Source of the DNA: Collinsella sp.
GTDB taxonomy: Bacteria > Actinomycetota > Coriobacteriia > Coriobacteriales > Coriobacteriaceae
Direction: 5' to 3'
Assembly (NCBI GenBank): GCA_018381235.1
Contig: JAGZSF010000003.1
Location: forward strand, 66,375-130,374
DNA length: 64,000 bases
Shown here piece by piece: positions 1-8,302 of the stretch; within the stretch, counting starts at the first letter, position 1; the number at the start of each line of letters is the position of its first letter. The position numbers were made by a program, and so were the translations under genes. The notes beneath the pieces are model-generated. The model was given only the letters and a program-made list of their open reading frames with translations. It had not been told where the DNA came from and did no database searches.

Positions 1-831
1 GAAGCCCGCGACCGAGCAATCGTCGGCCTTCGTGCCCGACATGAGGATATTGTCGTTCGCATCGAGCGCGTCGACCAGGCACATCGTCGCCGACGACACG
101 AGGTACACCTTGTCGGCGGGGCGCCTTATGACCGCGATGTCGGAGCTCAACCCATCAGGTACCTTTGCATTTTGCGGCACCACGAGGAAGCGCTCCCCGT
201 TCGAAATGCAGATAAGCCGCAGGCCGCCTTCGTACTCGTCGACAGTGAAGTGCTCGGCGTATTCAAGCTGAAGCGTCCCCGTCGGCTTCCAGCCGCAGCC
301 CAAATCGGCGTTGTGGAAGTCGGCCGCGGCGTTTGAAGCCGTTCCCGCAGGGGAGCCGCCGCTTGCTTCGTCGCCCGATTTCTCCTTCATGGTGGATGAA
401 TCGAAGTGGAGCGTGTAGTCGATGGTGTGCGGCGTTGACATGGCGACGGTCTCGGCCGACACGGCGATGTCCTCGTCGAGCGTGACGGGTATCTCGAACG
501 TGGAGTTGCCGCCGTCGTTTACGGGCGCGTAGTCCACGCCGTTGACGGTCATTTTGTCGTAGTTCGAACTCGACCAGGTGATGGTCGCGGTGTAGGTGTC
601 GCCATCCTTCACAATTGTGGTGGGTGAGGCGATGCTTGCGCGCCCTGACCCGCCGGAGAGCGAGACGCTCACAGTGTATTCCTGAGAGCCTGCCGTGCCA
701 CCGGTCGCGTTCGGGCTCGCACTGCACCCCGCGAAGGGAAGCGCGAGCAGGGCGACGAGAACGCAGGCGATCGCGCGCACCGCGATGCTGCGACGCTTCC
801 TGCTTTCCCCCTTGGGAAGAATCGACCGCAT
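1..831 (-). CDS. ABC transporter substrate-binding lipoprotein, 3' end cut by window edge
   Basis: 277 codons are visible from an ATG at 831; the gene runs off the left edge. The start MRSILPKGESRKRRSIAV is followed by a hydrophobic stretch ending in a lipobox (LPFAGC), so this is an exported lipoprotein. A beta-rich region of about 100 residues follows (YTVSVSLSGG, YTATITWSSSNYDKM), resembling the iron-transport-associated modules. Then comes a region like BtuF/FepB-type binding proteins of Coriobacteriia and Clostridia (EYAEHFTVDEYEGGLRLI, FLVVPQNAKVP, MSGTKADD). It starts 4 nt after the preceding lipoprotein gene, so the two are probably co-translated. Its place downstream of cbiK and a cobalamin riboswitch suggests a corrinoid, cobalt or iron-chelate ligand; the ligand itself is inference. 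Confidence 0.75.
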   Translation of the reverse strand, partial: MRSILPKGESRKRRSIAVRAIACVLVALLALPFAGCSASPNATGGTAGSQEYTVSVSLSGGSGRASIASPTTIVKDGDTYTATITWSSSNYDKMTVNGVDYAPVNDGGNSTFEIPVTLDEDIAVSAETVAMSTPHTIDYTLHFDSSTMKEKSGDEASGGSPAGTASNAAADFHNADLGCGWKPTGTLQLEYAEHFTVDEYEGGLRLICISNGERFLVVPQNAKVPDGLSSDIAVIRRPADKVYLVSSATMCLVDALDANDNILMSGTKADDCSVAGF

Positions 832-835
832 GGCG

Positions 836-1369
836 TTACTTCAGTGCGTCGGCGCGTAGATCGACGCCGGCGGATTCGAACACGAGCGTGCGGTCGTACC
901 ACTGCTCTTTTCTAATACTCCACGCGGCGCAGGCGGTGTCCTCGTCGAGCGCTTCAACGGGCACGTCGTAGGTGTACTTGCCTTCCGCGTTTTCCACATA
1001 GGGGATGAAGTCGGCCTCGCTCGCGGCGGCAGCCTCGTCGCCCGTGCCCATGAAGAGCTTGCCGTAGCCCGTGCCGGAAAGCGTCATCACGCAGTGCATG
1101 GAGCCGTTTTCCACGATGAGCTGGGCGTCCACAATCCTGAACATGTTCGAGCTGGAATCTACGGTGATCGGATAGGTGCCGTCGGCCACCTTGTCGGCGG
1201 TGATGGGGGCAGCGCTTGCGCCCTCGGGCGCATCGGCCGCCTGTTCGGTCTTTTCCTGGGAATCGGCATCGCTTGCCTTTGCGCTGTCGATTGAATTTCC
1301 GCCGCAGCCGGCGAGCGAGAACGCGAAAAGCGCCGCTGACAGGGCGAAGGCGAGGGTTTTCTTCAACAT
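836..1369 (-). CDS. Small exported lipoprotein, probable metal/tetrapyrrole-uptake accessory
   Basis: 177 residues starting MLKKTLAFALSAALFAFSLAGC, a clear signal peptide with a lipobox. The ATG at 1369 is chosen because a GAAAGGA ribosome site lies just upstream and the signal peptide starts there. After an acidic, Ala-rich linker there is one compact domain (DGTYPITVDSSSNMFRIV, then CVMTLSGTGYGKLFMG, then YTYDVPVEALDEDTACAAW). This resembles the small iron-transport-associated/NEAT-like domains of anaerobe surface proteins. It lies between cbiK and the substrate-binding lipoprotein, all on the same strand. A role in handing metal or tetrapyrrole to the transporter is inferred from context only. 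Confidence 0.6.
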   Translation of the reverse strand: MLKKTLAFALSAALFAFSLAGCGGNSIDSAKASDADSQEKTEQAADAPEGASAAPITADKVADGTYPITVDSSSNMFRIVDAQLIVENGSMHCVMTLSGTGYGKLFMGTGDEAAAASEADFIPYVENAEGKYTYDVPVEALDEDTACAAWSIRKEQWYDRTLVFESAGVDLRADALK

Positions 1370-1432
1370 GGAGGGGGTTCCTTTCAATCGCTTCGACCGC
1401 CCGCGCCGTGCGGTGGGCTGACGGGATGCGAA

Positions 1433-1479
1433 TGCAACGGGCATGCGCCGTCAGTCGGGGAAGGCGCATGCCCGTTGCA
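1433..1479. repeat. Perfect 17-bp inverted repeat between cbiK and lipoprotein gene
   Basis: Arm 1433-1449 (TGCAACGGGCATGCGCC) is an exact reverse complement of 1463-1479, with a 13-nt loop. It lies in the 145-nt gap between the cbiK stop and the next start. There is no clear T-run, so it could be an mRNA processing or stability hairpin or a weak attenuator. Confidence 0.7.
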
Positions 1480-1514
1480 CGGGGACGCGACCGGCGCCCC
1501 CGTGCGCGGCGAGT

Positions 1515-2441
1515 TTACAGCTTGGCGATGGCGTCGTCCACGTGCGAGACGTAGATTTCGTCGACCGCGACGTTCTGTCCCAGACCCTGGAGCAGGCACG
1601 TCACTTCGAAGCCGGCGGCCACGAACTTCGCAGCCCAGCTGTCGGGGTCGGTCTCGTCTGCCATGTCGTTGTTCGCGTGGTCGCCCGCGACCACCATGAA
1701 CGGCGCGAGCACGGCCTTCTTGTAGCCTGCGGCGCTCGCGGCGGCGATAACATCCTCGCAGGTCGGTTCAGCCTCGACGGTGCCGACGAAGAACTGCGTC
1801 AAGCCCTCGTTCTTAAACACTTCCTGCATCTTGGCATAGTCGGCGTTGGAATCGGCTTCGGTGCCGTGACCCATGAGGCACAGCGCCGTCTTGCCGTCGT
1901 CGAAGGACGCCATGTTCTCCTTAATGGCTGCGGCCACCTTCTTGTAGTCGTCGTCGGAGGTGAGCAGCGGGTCGCCGAGCGAAATCTTGTCGAACTTGTC
2001 GGCGTACTTGTCGAGCTCGTCTTTCACGTCGGTGTATTCCAGGCCACCCATGAGATGCGTCGGCTGCACGACGATTTCCTTCACGCCGTCTTCCACGCAG
2101 CGGTCGAGCGCCTCGGTCATGTTGTCGATCGTGATGCCGTCGCGCTTCTTCAGCTTGTCGATGATGATCTGCGCGGTGAAGGCGCGGCGGATGTCGTAGT
2201 CCTGCCAGTACTTCTCGCGGATAGCGTCTTCGATGGCGCCGATGGTGATGTGGCGCGAGTCGTTGTAGCTCGTGCCGAAGCTCGTGACGAGGATGACCGG
2301 CTTCACGGCCTTCTCCTTTTCACTCGATTTCTCGGAACTCGCGGAGGTGTTGGAGCAGCCCGCGAGCGCGATTCCGGCGAGCGCGACGGCTCCGGTTGCT
2401 GCGGCGCCCATGAAGCCGCGGCGTGACATCTGGTCGGACAT
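1515..2441 (-). CDS. cbiK: Exported sirohydrochlorin cobaltochelatase CbiK (Tat lipoprotein)
   Basis: 308 residues. CbiK inserts Co2+ into sirohydrochlorin (factor II) at the start of the anaerobic B12 pathway. The start at 2441 follows a GAAAGGAAAAACC leader. The N-terminus MSDQMSRRGFMGAAATG carries a twin-arginine motif and then LAGIALAGC, a lipobox. The protein should therefore sit on the outer face of the membrane, unlike the cytosolic Salmonella enzyme. The mature part is CbiK-like: VILVTSFGTSYNDSR, VVQPTHLMGG, the metal-binding His in LCLMGHGTEADSN and a second in VVAGDHANNDM. It heads an operon with two further lipoproteins and lies downstream of a cobalamin riboswitch. External export might instead favour a heme- or metal-related role, as suggested for periplasmic CbiK of Desulfovibrio. 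Confidence 0.88.
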   Translation of the reverse strand: MSDQMSRRGFMGAAATGAVALAGIALAGCSNTSASSEKSSEKEKAVKPVILVTSFGTSYNDSRHITIGAIEDAIREKYWQDYDIRRAFTAQIIIDKLKKRDGITIDNMTEALDRCVEDGVKEIVVQPTHLMGGLEYTDVKDELDKYADKFDKISLGDPLLTSDDDYKKVAAAIKENMASFDDGKTALCLMGHGTEADSNADYAKMQEVFKNEGLTQFFVGTVEAEPTCEDVIAAASAAGYKKAVLAPFMVVAGDHANNDMADETDPDSWAAKFVAAGFEVTCLLQGLGQNVAVDEIYVSHVDDAIAKL

Positions 2442-2507
2442 GGTTTTTCCTTTCCTCGGTTTGCCGGTCCCCCGGCGACAGTTGCTTGTCGGCACAAGCG
2501 AAAGAAA

Positions 2508-2695
2508 AGCGCACCCCTCGGGGTTCACAAGGAGCTAACGCCACGGCGATGCCGTGAGGAAAAGGCGAAGCAGTCTGGCTTGGGGCGCGAGGCGGTTCGC
2601 CCGCGCGTCCTATACAGTAATGTCCCTTGCCCAGGATTCCCACCTGGTTCCCTCCGCAAGCCAGCGCGGGCTGTGCGGGCGCCGCGCCGGTCATT
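2508..2695 (-). promoter_or_regulatory. Cobalamin (B12) riboswitch in the cbiK leader
   Basis: Read on the minus strand, 2655-2631 gives GGAGGGAACCAGGTGGGAAT followed by CCTGG. GGGACATTACTGTATAGGAC follows at about 2625-2606, and AAGCCAGACTGC sits at 2581-2570. These match the order and wording of the conserved cobalamin aptamer (GGGAA..GGTG..AATCC, CC..ACTGT, AAG.CAGGA). Downstream lie a CACGGC/GCCGTG hairpin and a short CCCC/GGGG hairpin with T-rich sequence (about 2530-2508), a likely expression platform. About 70 nt remain to the cbiK start. The divergent B12 operon starting at 2900 shares the gap, but no second aptamer was found on the plus strand. Confidence 0.85.
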
Positions 2696-2899
2696 TCCTT
2701 TTATCCGATTGTCATATGCTCGTTGCCGAATCTTTTACTATGATAGTGGGCACTTGTGAACGTGTCAAAGCCAGGGCGGGCGGCATTGCGCCTCCTGCCT
2801 GCGTATTTGCGCCGATTGCCGCCGCAGGCGCCGTGTTTTGCCCGCTGCGCGAATGGCGGCGTAAACGGTTGCGATGAGAAACGGGAAGGGAAGGCTCGG

Positions 2900-3691
2900 A
2901 TGATTCATATCGTTGGCGCAGGCTCGGGCGCCGCCGACCTTATCACGCTGCGCGGGGCGCGCCTTCTACGCGCAGCCGACGTGGTCGTTTGGGCGGGAAG
3001 CCTTGTGAACCCCGAGCTGCTCGCCGAGTGCAAGGAATCCTGCATCGTCTACGACAGCGCGCACATGACCTTGGAGGAAGTGCTCGACGTGATGTGCGCG
3101 GCAGATGCGCGGGGCGAGGACCTGGTGCGCCTGCACACGGGCGACCCGTGCCTGTACGGCGCCATCCAGGAGCAGATGGACGCGCTCGACGCGCGCGGCG
3201 TGGACTACGAGGTGGTGCCCGGCGTGTCGAGCTTTTGCGGTGCCGCGGCGGCGCTTCGCCAGGAATACACGCTGCCGGGAATCAGCCAGTCGGTCGTGAT
3301 CACGCGGCTTTCCGGACGTACCCCCATGCCCGCGGGCGAGGGCATGCGCACCATGGCGGAAAGCGGCTCGACTATGGTCATCTTCCTGAGCTCGGGTATG
3401 CTCGCCGAGCTTTCCGCCGAGCTTTTGGCCGCGGGCCGCAGCTCCGACGAGCCGGCGGCGCTCGTGTACAAGGCGACCTGGCCTGAGGAGCGCGTGGTGC
3501 GATGCACAGTGGGCACGCTCGCCGATGCGGGCGCGCGAGAGGGCATCGACCGCACGGCGCTCGTGGTGGTGGGCCGCGTGCTCGGGGCTCGCGGCGGGCT
3601 TGCGCACAACGGCGCGCAAGCGGAGTCGTACGAGCGCAGCAAGCTTTACGACCCTTCGTTTGCCACGGGGTATCGGAAGGCGAGCAGCTAG
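2900..3691 (+). CDS. cbiF: Cobalt-precorrin-4 C11-methyltransferase CbiF
   Basis: 263 residues. CbiF transfers methyl from SAM to C11 of cobalt-precorrin-4. The N-terminus MIHIVGAGSGAADLITLRGA is the standard tetrapyrrole methylase opening, followed by VRLHTGDPCLYGAIQEQ and the VVPGVSSFCGAAAAL SAM-pocket segment. The ATG at 2900 is preceded by GGGAAGGGAAGG. This is the first gene of the rightward B12 operon. The next gene, cbiD, starts 1 nt after its stop. Confidence 0.92.
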   Translation: MIHIVGAGSGAADLITLRGARLLRAADVVVWAGSLVNPELLAECKESCIVYDSAHMTLEEVLDVMCAADARGEDLVRLHTGDPCLYGAIQEQMDALDARGVDYEVVPGVSSFCGAAAALRQEYTLPGISQSVVITRLSGRTPMPAGEGMRTMAESGSTMVIFLSSGMLAELSAELLAAGRSSDEPAALVYKATWPEERVVRCTVGTLADAGAREGIDRTALVVVGRVLGARGGLAHNGAQAESYERSKLYDPSFATGYRKASS

Positions 3692-3692
3692 C

Positions 3693-4877
3693 GTGGCCTT
3701 CGAGCACTACATATATACCGGGACGACCCGCCTGCGCTGCGGCTACACCACGGGGAGCTGCGCCGCGCTCGCGGCGAAGGCAGCCTGCGAGATGCTCTTG
3801 TCACGAAAGCCCGTCGGCCTCGTGTCGATCGTCACCCCCGGCGGGCTGCCCGTCGAGACGGACGTGGTCGACGCATGCATCGGCGAGGGGTGCGCCCAGT
3901 GCGCCGTGCGTAAGGACGCAGGCGACGATGCCGATGTGACCGACGGCGTGCTCGTGTACGCGCGCGTGGAACATTCGGGGTCGGGCACGGGTGCTGCGGA
4001 CAGCAAGGACGTGCCCGCGCACGAATCGGAAGTTTCCGTCGATGGCGGCGTGGGCGTGGGGCGCGTGACGTTGCCCGGGCTCGAGCAGCCGGTGGGGGCG
4101 GCCGCCATCAACGCGACGCCGCGCGCGATGATCACTTCGGCGGTGCGCGAGGTGTGCGCCGCGCACGGCTTTTCTGGAAATATTGCTGTGACGATTTCGG
4201 TACCCGAGGGCGTTTCCCTTGCCGAAAAGACCTTCAACCCGCACCTGGGGATAGAGGGCGGCATCTCCATCCTGGGCACGACGGGCATCGTCGAGCCGCG
4301 CAGCCTCGCTGCCTTGCGCGACAGCATCGAGCTCGAGATCCGGCAGCATGCGGCTATGGGGCGGCGCGGAGTCGTGCTCACGCCCGGCAACTACGGCGCG
4401 CAGTTCATCTCGGGGCATTTCCACCTAAACGGTGCGCCGGTGGTCTTCATCTCCAACTTTGTGGGCGATGCGATTGATTGCTGCGTTCGCGAGGGATTTA
4501 CCAATGTCCTTCTTGTGGGACACATCGGCAAGCTGGTGAAGGTCGCGGGCGGCATCATGGACACCCATTCGCGTACCGCCGACTGCCGCGCGGAGATTCT
4601 GGCCGCCCACGCGGCCTTGGCCGGCGCGGGCGCGAAGACCGTTCGCGAGATCATGTCGTCGGTCACGACCACGGCGGCGCTCGAGGTAATCGAGGCCGCC
4701 GGCGTGGGGGACGCTGCGCGCGCCTCGCTCGCTGCGGCAATCGAGGACAGGTTGCGCCGCCGCGCGGCGGGCGCATGCGACATCGCCGCGGTCGTGTTCG
4801 ACGCCGAGCGCCGCGAGCTTTTCCGTACGTCGGGCGCCGATGCAGTTATCGGGGAATTGGGGGCGACGTATGAGTAA
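3693..4877 (+). CDS. cbiD: Cobalt-precorrin-5B C1-methyltransferase CbiD
   Basis: 394 residues from a GTG at 3693, directly after the cbiF stop. CbiD methylates C1 during ring contraction of the anaerobic pathway. Family marks are the opening LRCGYTTGSCAALAAKAAC, SIVTPGGLPVETDV, AAINATPRAMI and GIEGGISILGTTGIVEP. GKLVKVAGGIMDTHSRTAD lies in the second half. Length fits the family. The last codons overlap the start of the cbiL remnant. Confidence 0.92.
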   Translation: MAFEHYIYTGTTRLRCGYTTGSCAALAAKAACEMLLSRKPVGLVSIVTPGGLPVETDVVDACIGEGCAQCAVRKDAGDDADVTDGVLVYARVEHSGSGTGAADSKDVPAHESEVSVDGGVGVGRVTLPGLEQPVGAAAINATPRAMITSAVREVCAAHGFSGNIAVTISVPEGVSLAEKTFNPHLGIEGGISILGTTGIVEPRSLAALRDSIELEIRQHAAMGRRGVVLTPGNYGAQFISGHFHLNGAPVVFISNFVGDAIDCCVREGFTNVLLVGHIGKLVKVAGGIMDTHSRTADCRAEILAAHAALAGAGAKTVREIMSSVTTTAALEVIEAAGVGDAARASLAAAIEDRLRRRAAGACDIAAVVFDAERRELFRTSGADAVIGELGATYE

Positions 4878-5103
4878 AGGCGTGCTGTACGGGGTGGGCC
4901 GCGCAATCGGCTGGCCGGGGACGAAGGTGGTCATGAAGGCGCGCCGCTCGCTTGCGGACACGAAGCGCTTCCTTTGCGAGGAGGGCGCCTTCGACGGTGC
5001 CGAGCTTGTAGAGGACTGTGGGCTTCCGGGCGAGCGCGTGTACCGCTCGCTCGACGATGTGCCCGATCGGGGCAGCTACTTCTCGACGATTGTGGTGCGC
5101 TAG
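4870..5103 (+). pseudogene. cbiL: Internally deleted cbiL (precorrin-2/factor II C20-methyltransferase) stub
   Basis: An open frame of only 77 codons, where intact CbiL has about 230. The first ten residues, MSKGVLYGVG, match the CbiL N-terminus. From residue 17 the rest (PGTKVVMKARRSL, CGLPGERVY, SYFSTIVVR) matches the last 60 or so residues of CbiL: VLMK, LPGE and the terminal PYFSTILV. The roughly 150 residues between, holding the SAM-binding core, are missing with the frame intact. It overlaps cbiD and abuts cbiG in an operon otherwise without gaps. It cannot be an active methylase as it stands. A collapsed assembly in this GC-rich stretch is the main alternative. Confidence 0.75.
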
Positions 5104-6237
5104 ATGAGGGTTTCCTGCATAGCGTTCACTGAGAGGGGTTATGCGTTGGCGGAGCGCACCGCACACGCGCTTTCCGATTGCGCGCAGACAAGTGAAGTCG
5201 ACCCTGGCTGGGACGTTTCCGTTTCGCGCGGGTTCGGCGAGGGGAAGGCCGACCTGCGCGCATGGACGGCGCTCACGTGGGAAGCGTCGGACGCGCTTCT
5301 GTTCGTGGGCGCGGCGGGCATCGCCGTGCGGGCGATCGCGCCGCATGTCGCCTCGAAGGCAAACGATCCCGCGGTTGTGGTGATCGACGAGGCGGGGCGC
5401 TTTGCCGTCCCGCTTTTATCGGGGCATTTGGGCGGTGCGAACGAGCTTGCGCAAACTGTGGCACGCGCGGCAGGGGCAATCCCCGTCATCACCACGGCGA
5501 CTGACGTCCGCGGCGTGTGGGCGGTGGATACGTGGGCGCGCCGTGCGGGGCTCGCCGTTTCGAATCCCGAGGCCATCAAGCGAGTGTCGGCGCGGCTGCT
5601 TTCGGGCGGGCGCGTGGCGCTCTATTCCGACATGCCGATTTCGGGACAGCCGCCTGAGGGGGTTGACATTGCGTCCGACCGCGCTCGGGCCGATATCGTC
5701 GTGTCGCCGTTCGCTGGCGCGAATGCAGGCGCGTCCGTTCTCGCGGCGGAGACAACGGACGAGGTCGTGCCCGCCGGTGAGACGGGGAAGCCGGCGGGCG
5801 TGCGGGCGCAAGCGCCTGCGCCCGAGCCGCTTCGCCTTGTCGTGCCCTGCATCGTTGCGGGCATAGGGTGCCGACGCGGTGCGTGCGCCGAAGTGATCGG
5901 GGAGGCGTTTCTTCTCGCGTGCGGGCAGGCGGGCATCTCGCCTTCGGCCGTGCGCGAGGCGGCGACGATCGACGTGAAGGCGCACGAGGAGGGTCTGCTC
6001 GCCTTCTGCCGCGCGCGCAATATTCCGCTTGTGACGTATTCCGCAGATGAGTTGTCGCAAGTCGATGGCAGCGTTTCGCCATCTGATTTCGTGCGCGCGA
6101 CGGTGGGGGTCGACAACGTGTGCGAGCGCGCGGCGCTCGCGGACGGGGGCAAACTTATCTTCCCGAAGCTCGCTCACAGCGGCGTGACCGTCGCGTTTTC
6201 CAAGGTAACTATCGAACTTTCGTTTAAGGAGCGGTGA
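5104..6237 (+). CDS. cbiG: Cobalt-precorrin-5A hydrolase CbiG
   Basis: 377 residues. CbiG opens the delta-lactone of cobalt-precorrin-5A and releases acetaldehyde. It shows the N-terminal CbiG module (ALLFVGAAGIAVRAIAPHV, PLLSGHLGGANELA) and the C-terminal module (CIVAGIGCRRGACAEVI, ATIDVKAHEEGLLAFC). The two are joined by an Ala/Pro-rich linker around residues 210-245. The ATG directly abuts the cbiL stub stop. The stop overlaps the cbiH start as TGATG. Confidence 0.92.
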   Translation: MRVSCIAFTERGYALAERTAHALSDCAQTSEVDPGWDVSVSRGFGEGKADLRAWTALTWEASDALLFVGAAGIAVRAIAPHVASKANDPAVVVIDEAGRFAVPLLSGHLGGANELAQTVARAAGAIPVITTATDVRGVWAVDTWARRAGLAVSNPEAIKRVSARLLSGGRVALYSDMPISGQPPEGVDIASDRARADIVVSPFAGANAGASVLAAETTDEVVPAGETGKPAGVRAQAPAPEPLRLVVPCIVAGIGCRRGACAEVIGEAFLLACGQAGISPSAVREAATIDVKAHEEGLLAFCRARNIPLVTYSADELSQVDGSVSPSDFVRATVGVDNVCERAALADGGKLIFPKLAHSGVTVAFSKVTIELSFKER

Positions 6238-6980
6238 TGGGAAAGCTCTTCGTGGTGGGGATCGGCCCGGGCGGCCCCGACGGCATGACGATTGCGGCCC
6301 GACGCGCGCTCGAGGCGGCGGACATCGTTGTGGGGTACACGAAATACGTGGAGCTCGCGCTCGCCGCCGTGCCCGACGCGGCGCATCTCGCGACGCCGAT
6401 GATGCACGAGGTCGAACGGTGCCGCCTGGCGCTTTCGCGCGCGCAGAGCGGAGAAGCCGTGGCGCTTGTGTGCAGCGGTGACGCGGGCGTGTACGGCATG
6501 GCGAGCCCCGTGCTGGAGCTTGCGGAGGACTACCCCGATGTAGACGTGGAAGTTATCGCCGGGGCCACCGCGGCTCAGAGCGGGTCGGCGGTGCTCGGCG
6601 CCCCGCTTGCCCACGACTTCGCGGTCGTGTCGCTCTCCGACCTGCTCACGCCGTGGGAGGTCATCGAGCGCAGGCTTGCCGCCGTGGCGAGCGCCGACTT
6701 CTGCATCTGTTTGTACAACCCGCGCAGCAGAAAGCGCGCCGACAGGCTCTCGCGCGCGGCGAAGATTATGCTCGAATGGAAGGCCCCCGACACGCTCTGC
6801 GGCTGGGTACGCAACATCGGGCGCGAGGGGCAGCAGTCGGGCATGTGCAGGCTCTCCGAGCTGGGGGAGATCGACGCCGACATGTTCACCACCGTGTTCG
6901 TCGGCAACGCTGACACGAAGCTCGTAGGCGGCCGTATGGTCACGCCGCGCGGGTATCGGGAGATTCCATGCGAAAGGTAA
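6237..6980 (+). CDS. cbiH: Cobalt-factor III / precorrin-3B C17-methyltransferase CbiH
   Basis: 247 residues. CbiH methylates C17 with ring contraction. The opening MGKLFVVGIGPGGPDGMTIAARRAL is the methylase signature. It continues with VALVCSGDAGVYGMASPVLE, VEVIAGATAAQSG, LLTPWEVIERRL and LYNPRSRKRADRL, all typical of CbiH/CobJ. The ATG at 6237 follows AAGGAG at 5 nt spacing; a GTG one codon earlier is the alternative. The 3' end overlaps the cbiE-T start by 13 nt. Confidence 0.92.
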   Translation: MGKLFVVGIGPGGPDGMTIAARRALEAADIVVGYTKYVELALAAVPDAAHLATPMMHEVERCRLALSRAQSGEAVALVCSGDAGVYGMASPVLELAEDYPDVDVEVIAGATAAQSGSAVLGAPLAHDFAVVSLSDLLTPWEVIERRLAAVASADFCICLYNPRSRKRADRLSRAAKIMLEWKAPDTLCGWVRNIGREGQQSGMCRLSELGEIDADMFTTVFVGNADTKLVGGRMVTPRGYREIPCER

Positions 6981-8302
6981 CGATCATCGGGGCGGGGCCC
7001 GGAAACCCCGACTTGCTCTCGCGCGCGGCGCTCGACGCGATCGACATCGCCGACGTGGTTATCGGCGCTCATCGCGCGCTTGTCGGCATCGACGTGCCGC
7101 CCGACGTGGTGAGATGCGAGCTCGTGAAGACGGCGGACATCGTCGCCGCGCTCACCGATGCGGCGTCGTGGCAGCGCGCCGTGGTCGTGATGACGGGCGA
7201 TGTGGGGCTGTTCAGCGGCGCGCGCCGCCTGGTGGAGGCGCTCTCCGGCGATGCGCAGGTGGACGTGCGCGTCATTCCCGGCATAAGCTCAGCGTCGTAT
7301 CTCGCCGCGCGTCTCGCGCGTCCATGGCAGGATTGGCGCTTCGCGAGCGCTCACGGCGTGGCGTGCGACATCGTGGCCGAGGCCGAGCGCGCAGGTGAGC
7401 TCTTCCTCGCCACGTCGGGCGGGGAAGACCCCTCGCGGCTTTCGGGCGAGCTTGTGCAGGCGGGCTTCGGGGACGCGCGCGTGACGGTGGCCGAGCGCCT
7501 GTCGTACCCCGACGAGCGCATTACCTGCGCGACCGCAAGTGAAATCGCAGGTCAGACGTTCGACGACTTGAACGTGATGCTTATCGAGTTTGCAGGCGGC
7601 GCCGAGTCGCCTGAGGGCTCTAGCGCAGCCTCCGAGGCGCCGGCCGGCGCGTCTGCGCCCGCGGCGGACTCTGCGGGCGCATCCCGTTCCGCGAGCTCCC
7701 GCTGGCCGTACGATTCCTCGGGCATTCCCGACGAGCTCTTCATCCGCGGCGACGTTCCCATGACCAAGCAGGAGGTGCGCGCCGTCGCGCTCGCGAAGCT
7801 GTGCCTTACCGCGACCGACACCGTGTGGGACGTCGGCGCCGGCACGGGGAGCGTGTCGATCGAGGCGGCGCTCGTCGCGCGAGCGGGGTCGGTATGGGCG
7901 GTCGAGCGCAACGCGGCCGGCGTTCGGCTCATCCGGGAGAACGCGGATGCATTCGGGTGCGGCAACGTGCATGCGGTCCCCGGTGTCGCCCCCGAAGCGC
8001 TCGCGAAACTGCCCGTCCCCGACGCCGTGTTCGTCGGCGGGAGCGCGGGTAAGCTTCCCTCCATCGTGGAGGCGGCGCTCGAGAAGAACTCGCAGGTTCG
8101 CCTGTGCGTGCCATGCGTCACCGTTGAGACGCTCACCGAGGCGTGCGCGCTCCTTTCGGGTTCGCGCTTTAAGGGGTTCGAGGCGTGCCAGGTGTCGGCC
8201 GCCCGCGCCGAGGCTGTAGGCTCGCACCATCTTATGAAGGCGCAAAACCCCGTGTTCCTCGTCAGCGCGCGTGGTGCGGGTGGGGAAGGCGGCGCCCGGT
8301 GA
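6968..8302 (+). CDS. cbiET: CbiE-CbiT fusion: precorrin-7 C5-methyltransferase / precorrin-8 C15-methyltransferase, decarboxylating
   Basis: 444 residues. The N-terminal domain (about 1-205) is a CbiE methylase: MRKVTIIGAGPGNPDLLS, VVVMTGDVGLFSGARRL, VRVIPGISSASYLAARL. An Ala/Ser/Pro-rich linker (about 215-245) leads to a CbiT domain (about 250-440). That domain has DELFIRGDVPMTKQEVRAVA and the class I SAM motif WDVGAGTGSVSIEAAL. Together they methylate C5 and C15 and remove the C12 acetate carboxyl. Its stop overlaps the cbiA start as GTGA. Confidence 0.92.
   Translation: MRKVTIIGAGPGNPDLLSRAALDAIDIADVVIGAHRALVGIDVPPDVVRCELVKTADIVAALTDAASWQRAVVVMTGDVGLFSGARRLVEALSGDAQVDVRVIPGISSASYLAARLARPWQDWRFASAHGVACDIVAEAERAGELFLATSGGEDPSRLSGELVQAGFGDARVTVAERLSYPDERITCATASEIAGQTFDDLNVMLIEFAGGAESPEGSSAASEAPAGASAPAADSAGASRSASSRWPYDSSGIPDELFIRGDVPMTKQEVRAVALAKLCLTATDTVWDVGAGTGSVSIEAALVARAGSVWAVERNAAGVRLIRENADAFGCGNVHAVPGVAPEALAKLPVPDAVFVGGSAGKLPSIVEAALEKNSQVRLCVPCVTVETLTEACALLSGSRFKGFEACQVSAARAEAVGSHHLMKAQNPVFLVSARGAGGEGGAR

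Noticed and set aside
2773..2790. AAGCCAGGG on the plus strand upstream of cbiF, resembling the end of a cobalamin riboswitch
   Set aside because: No GGTG..AATCC or ACTGT core precedes it on that strand; the clear aptamer is on the minus strand.
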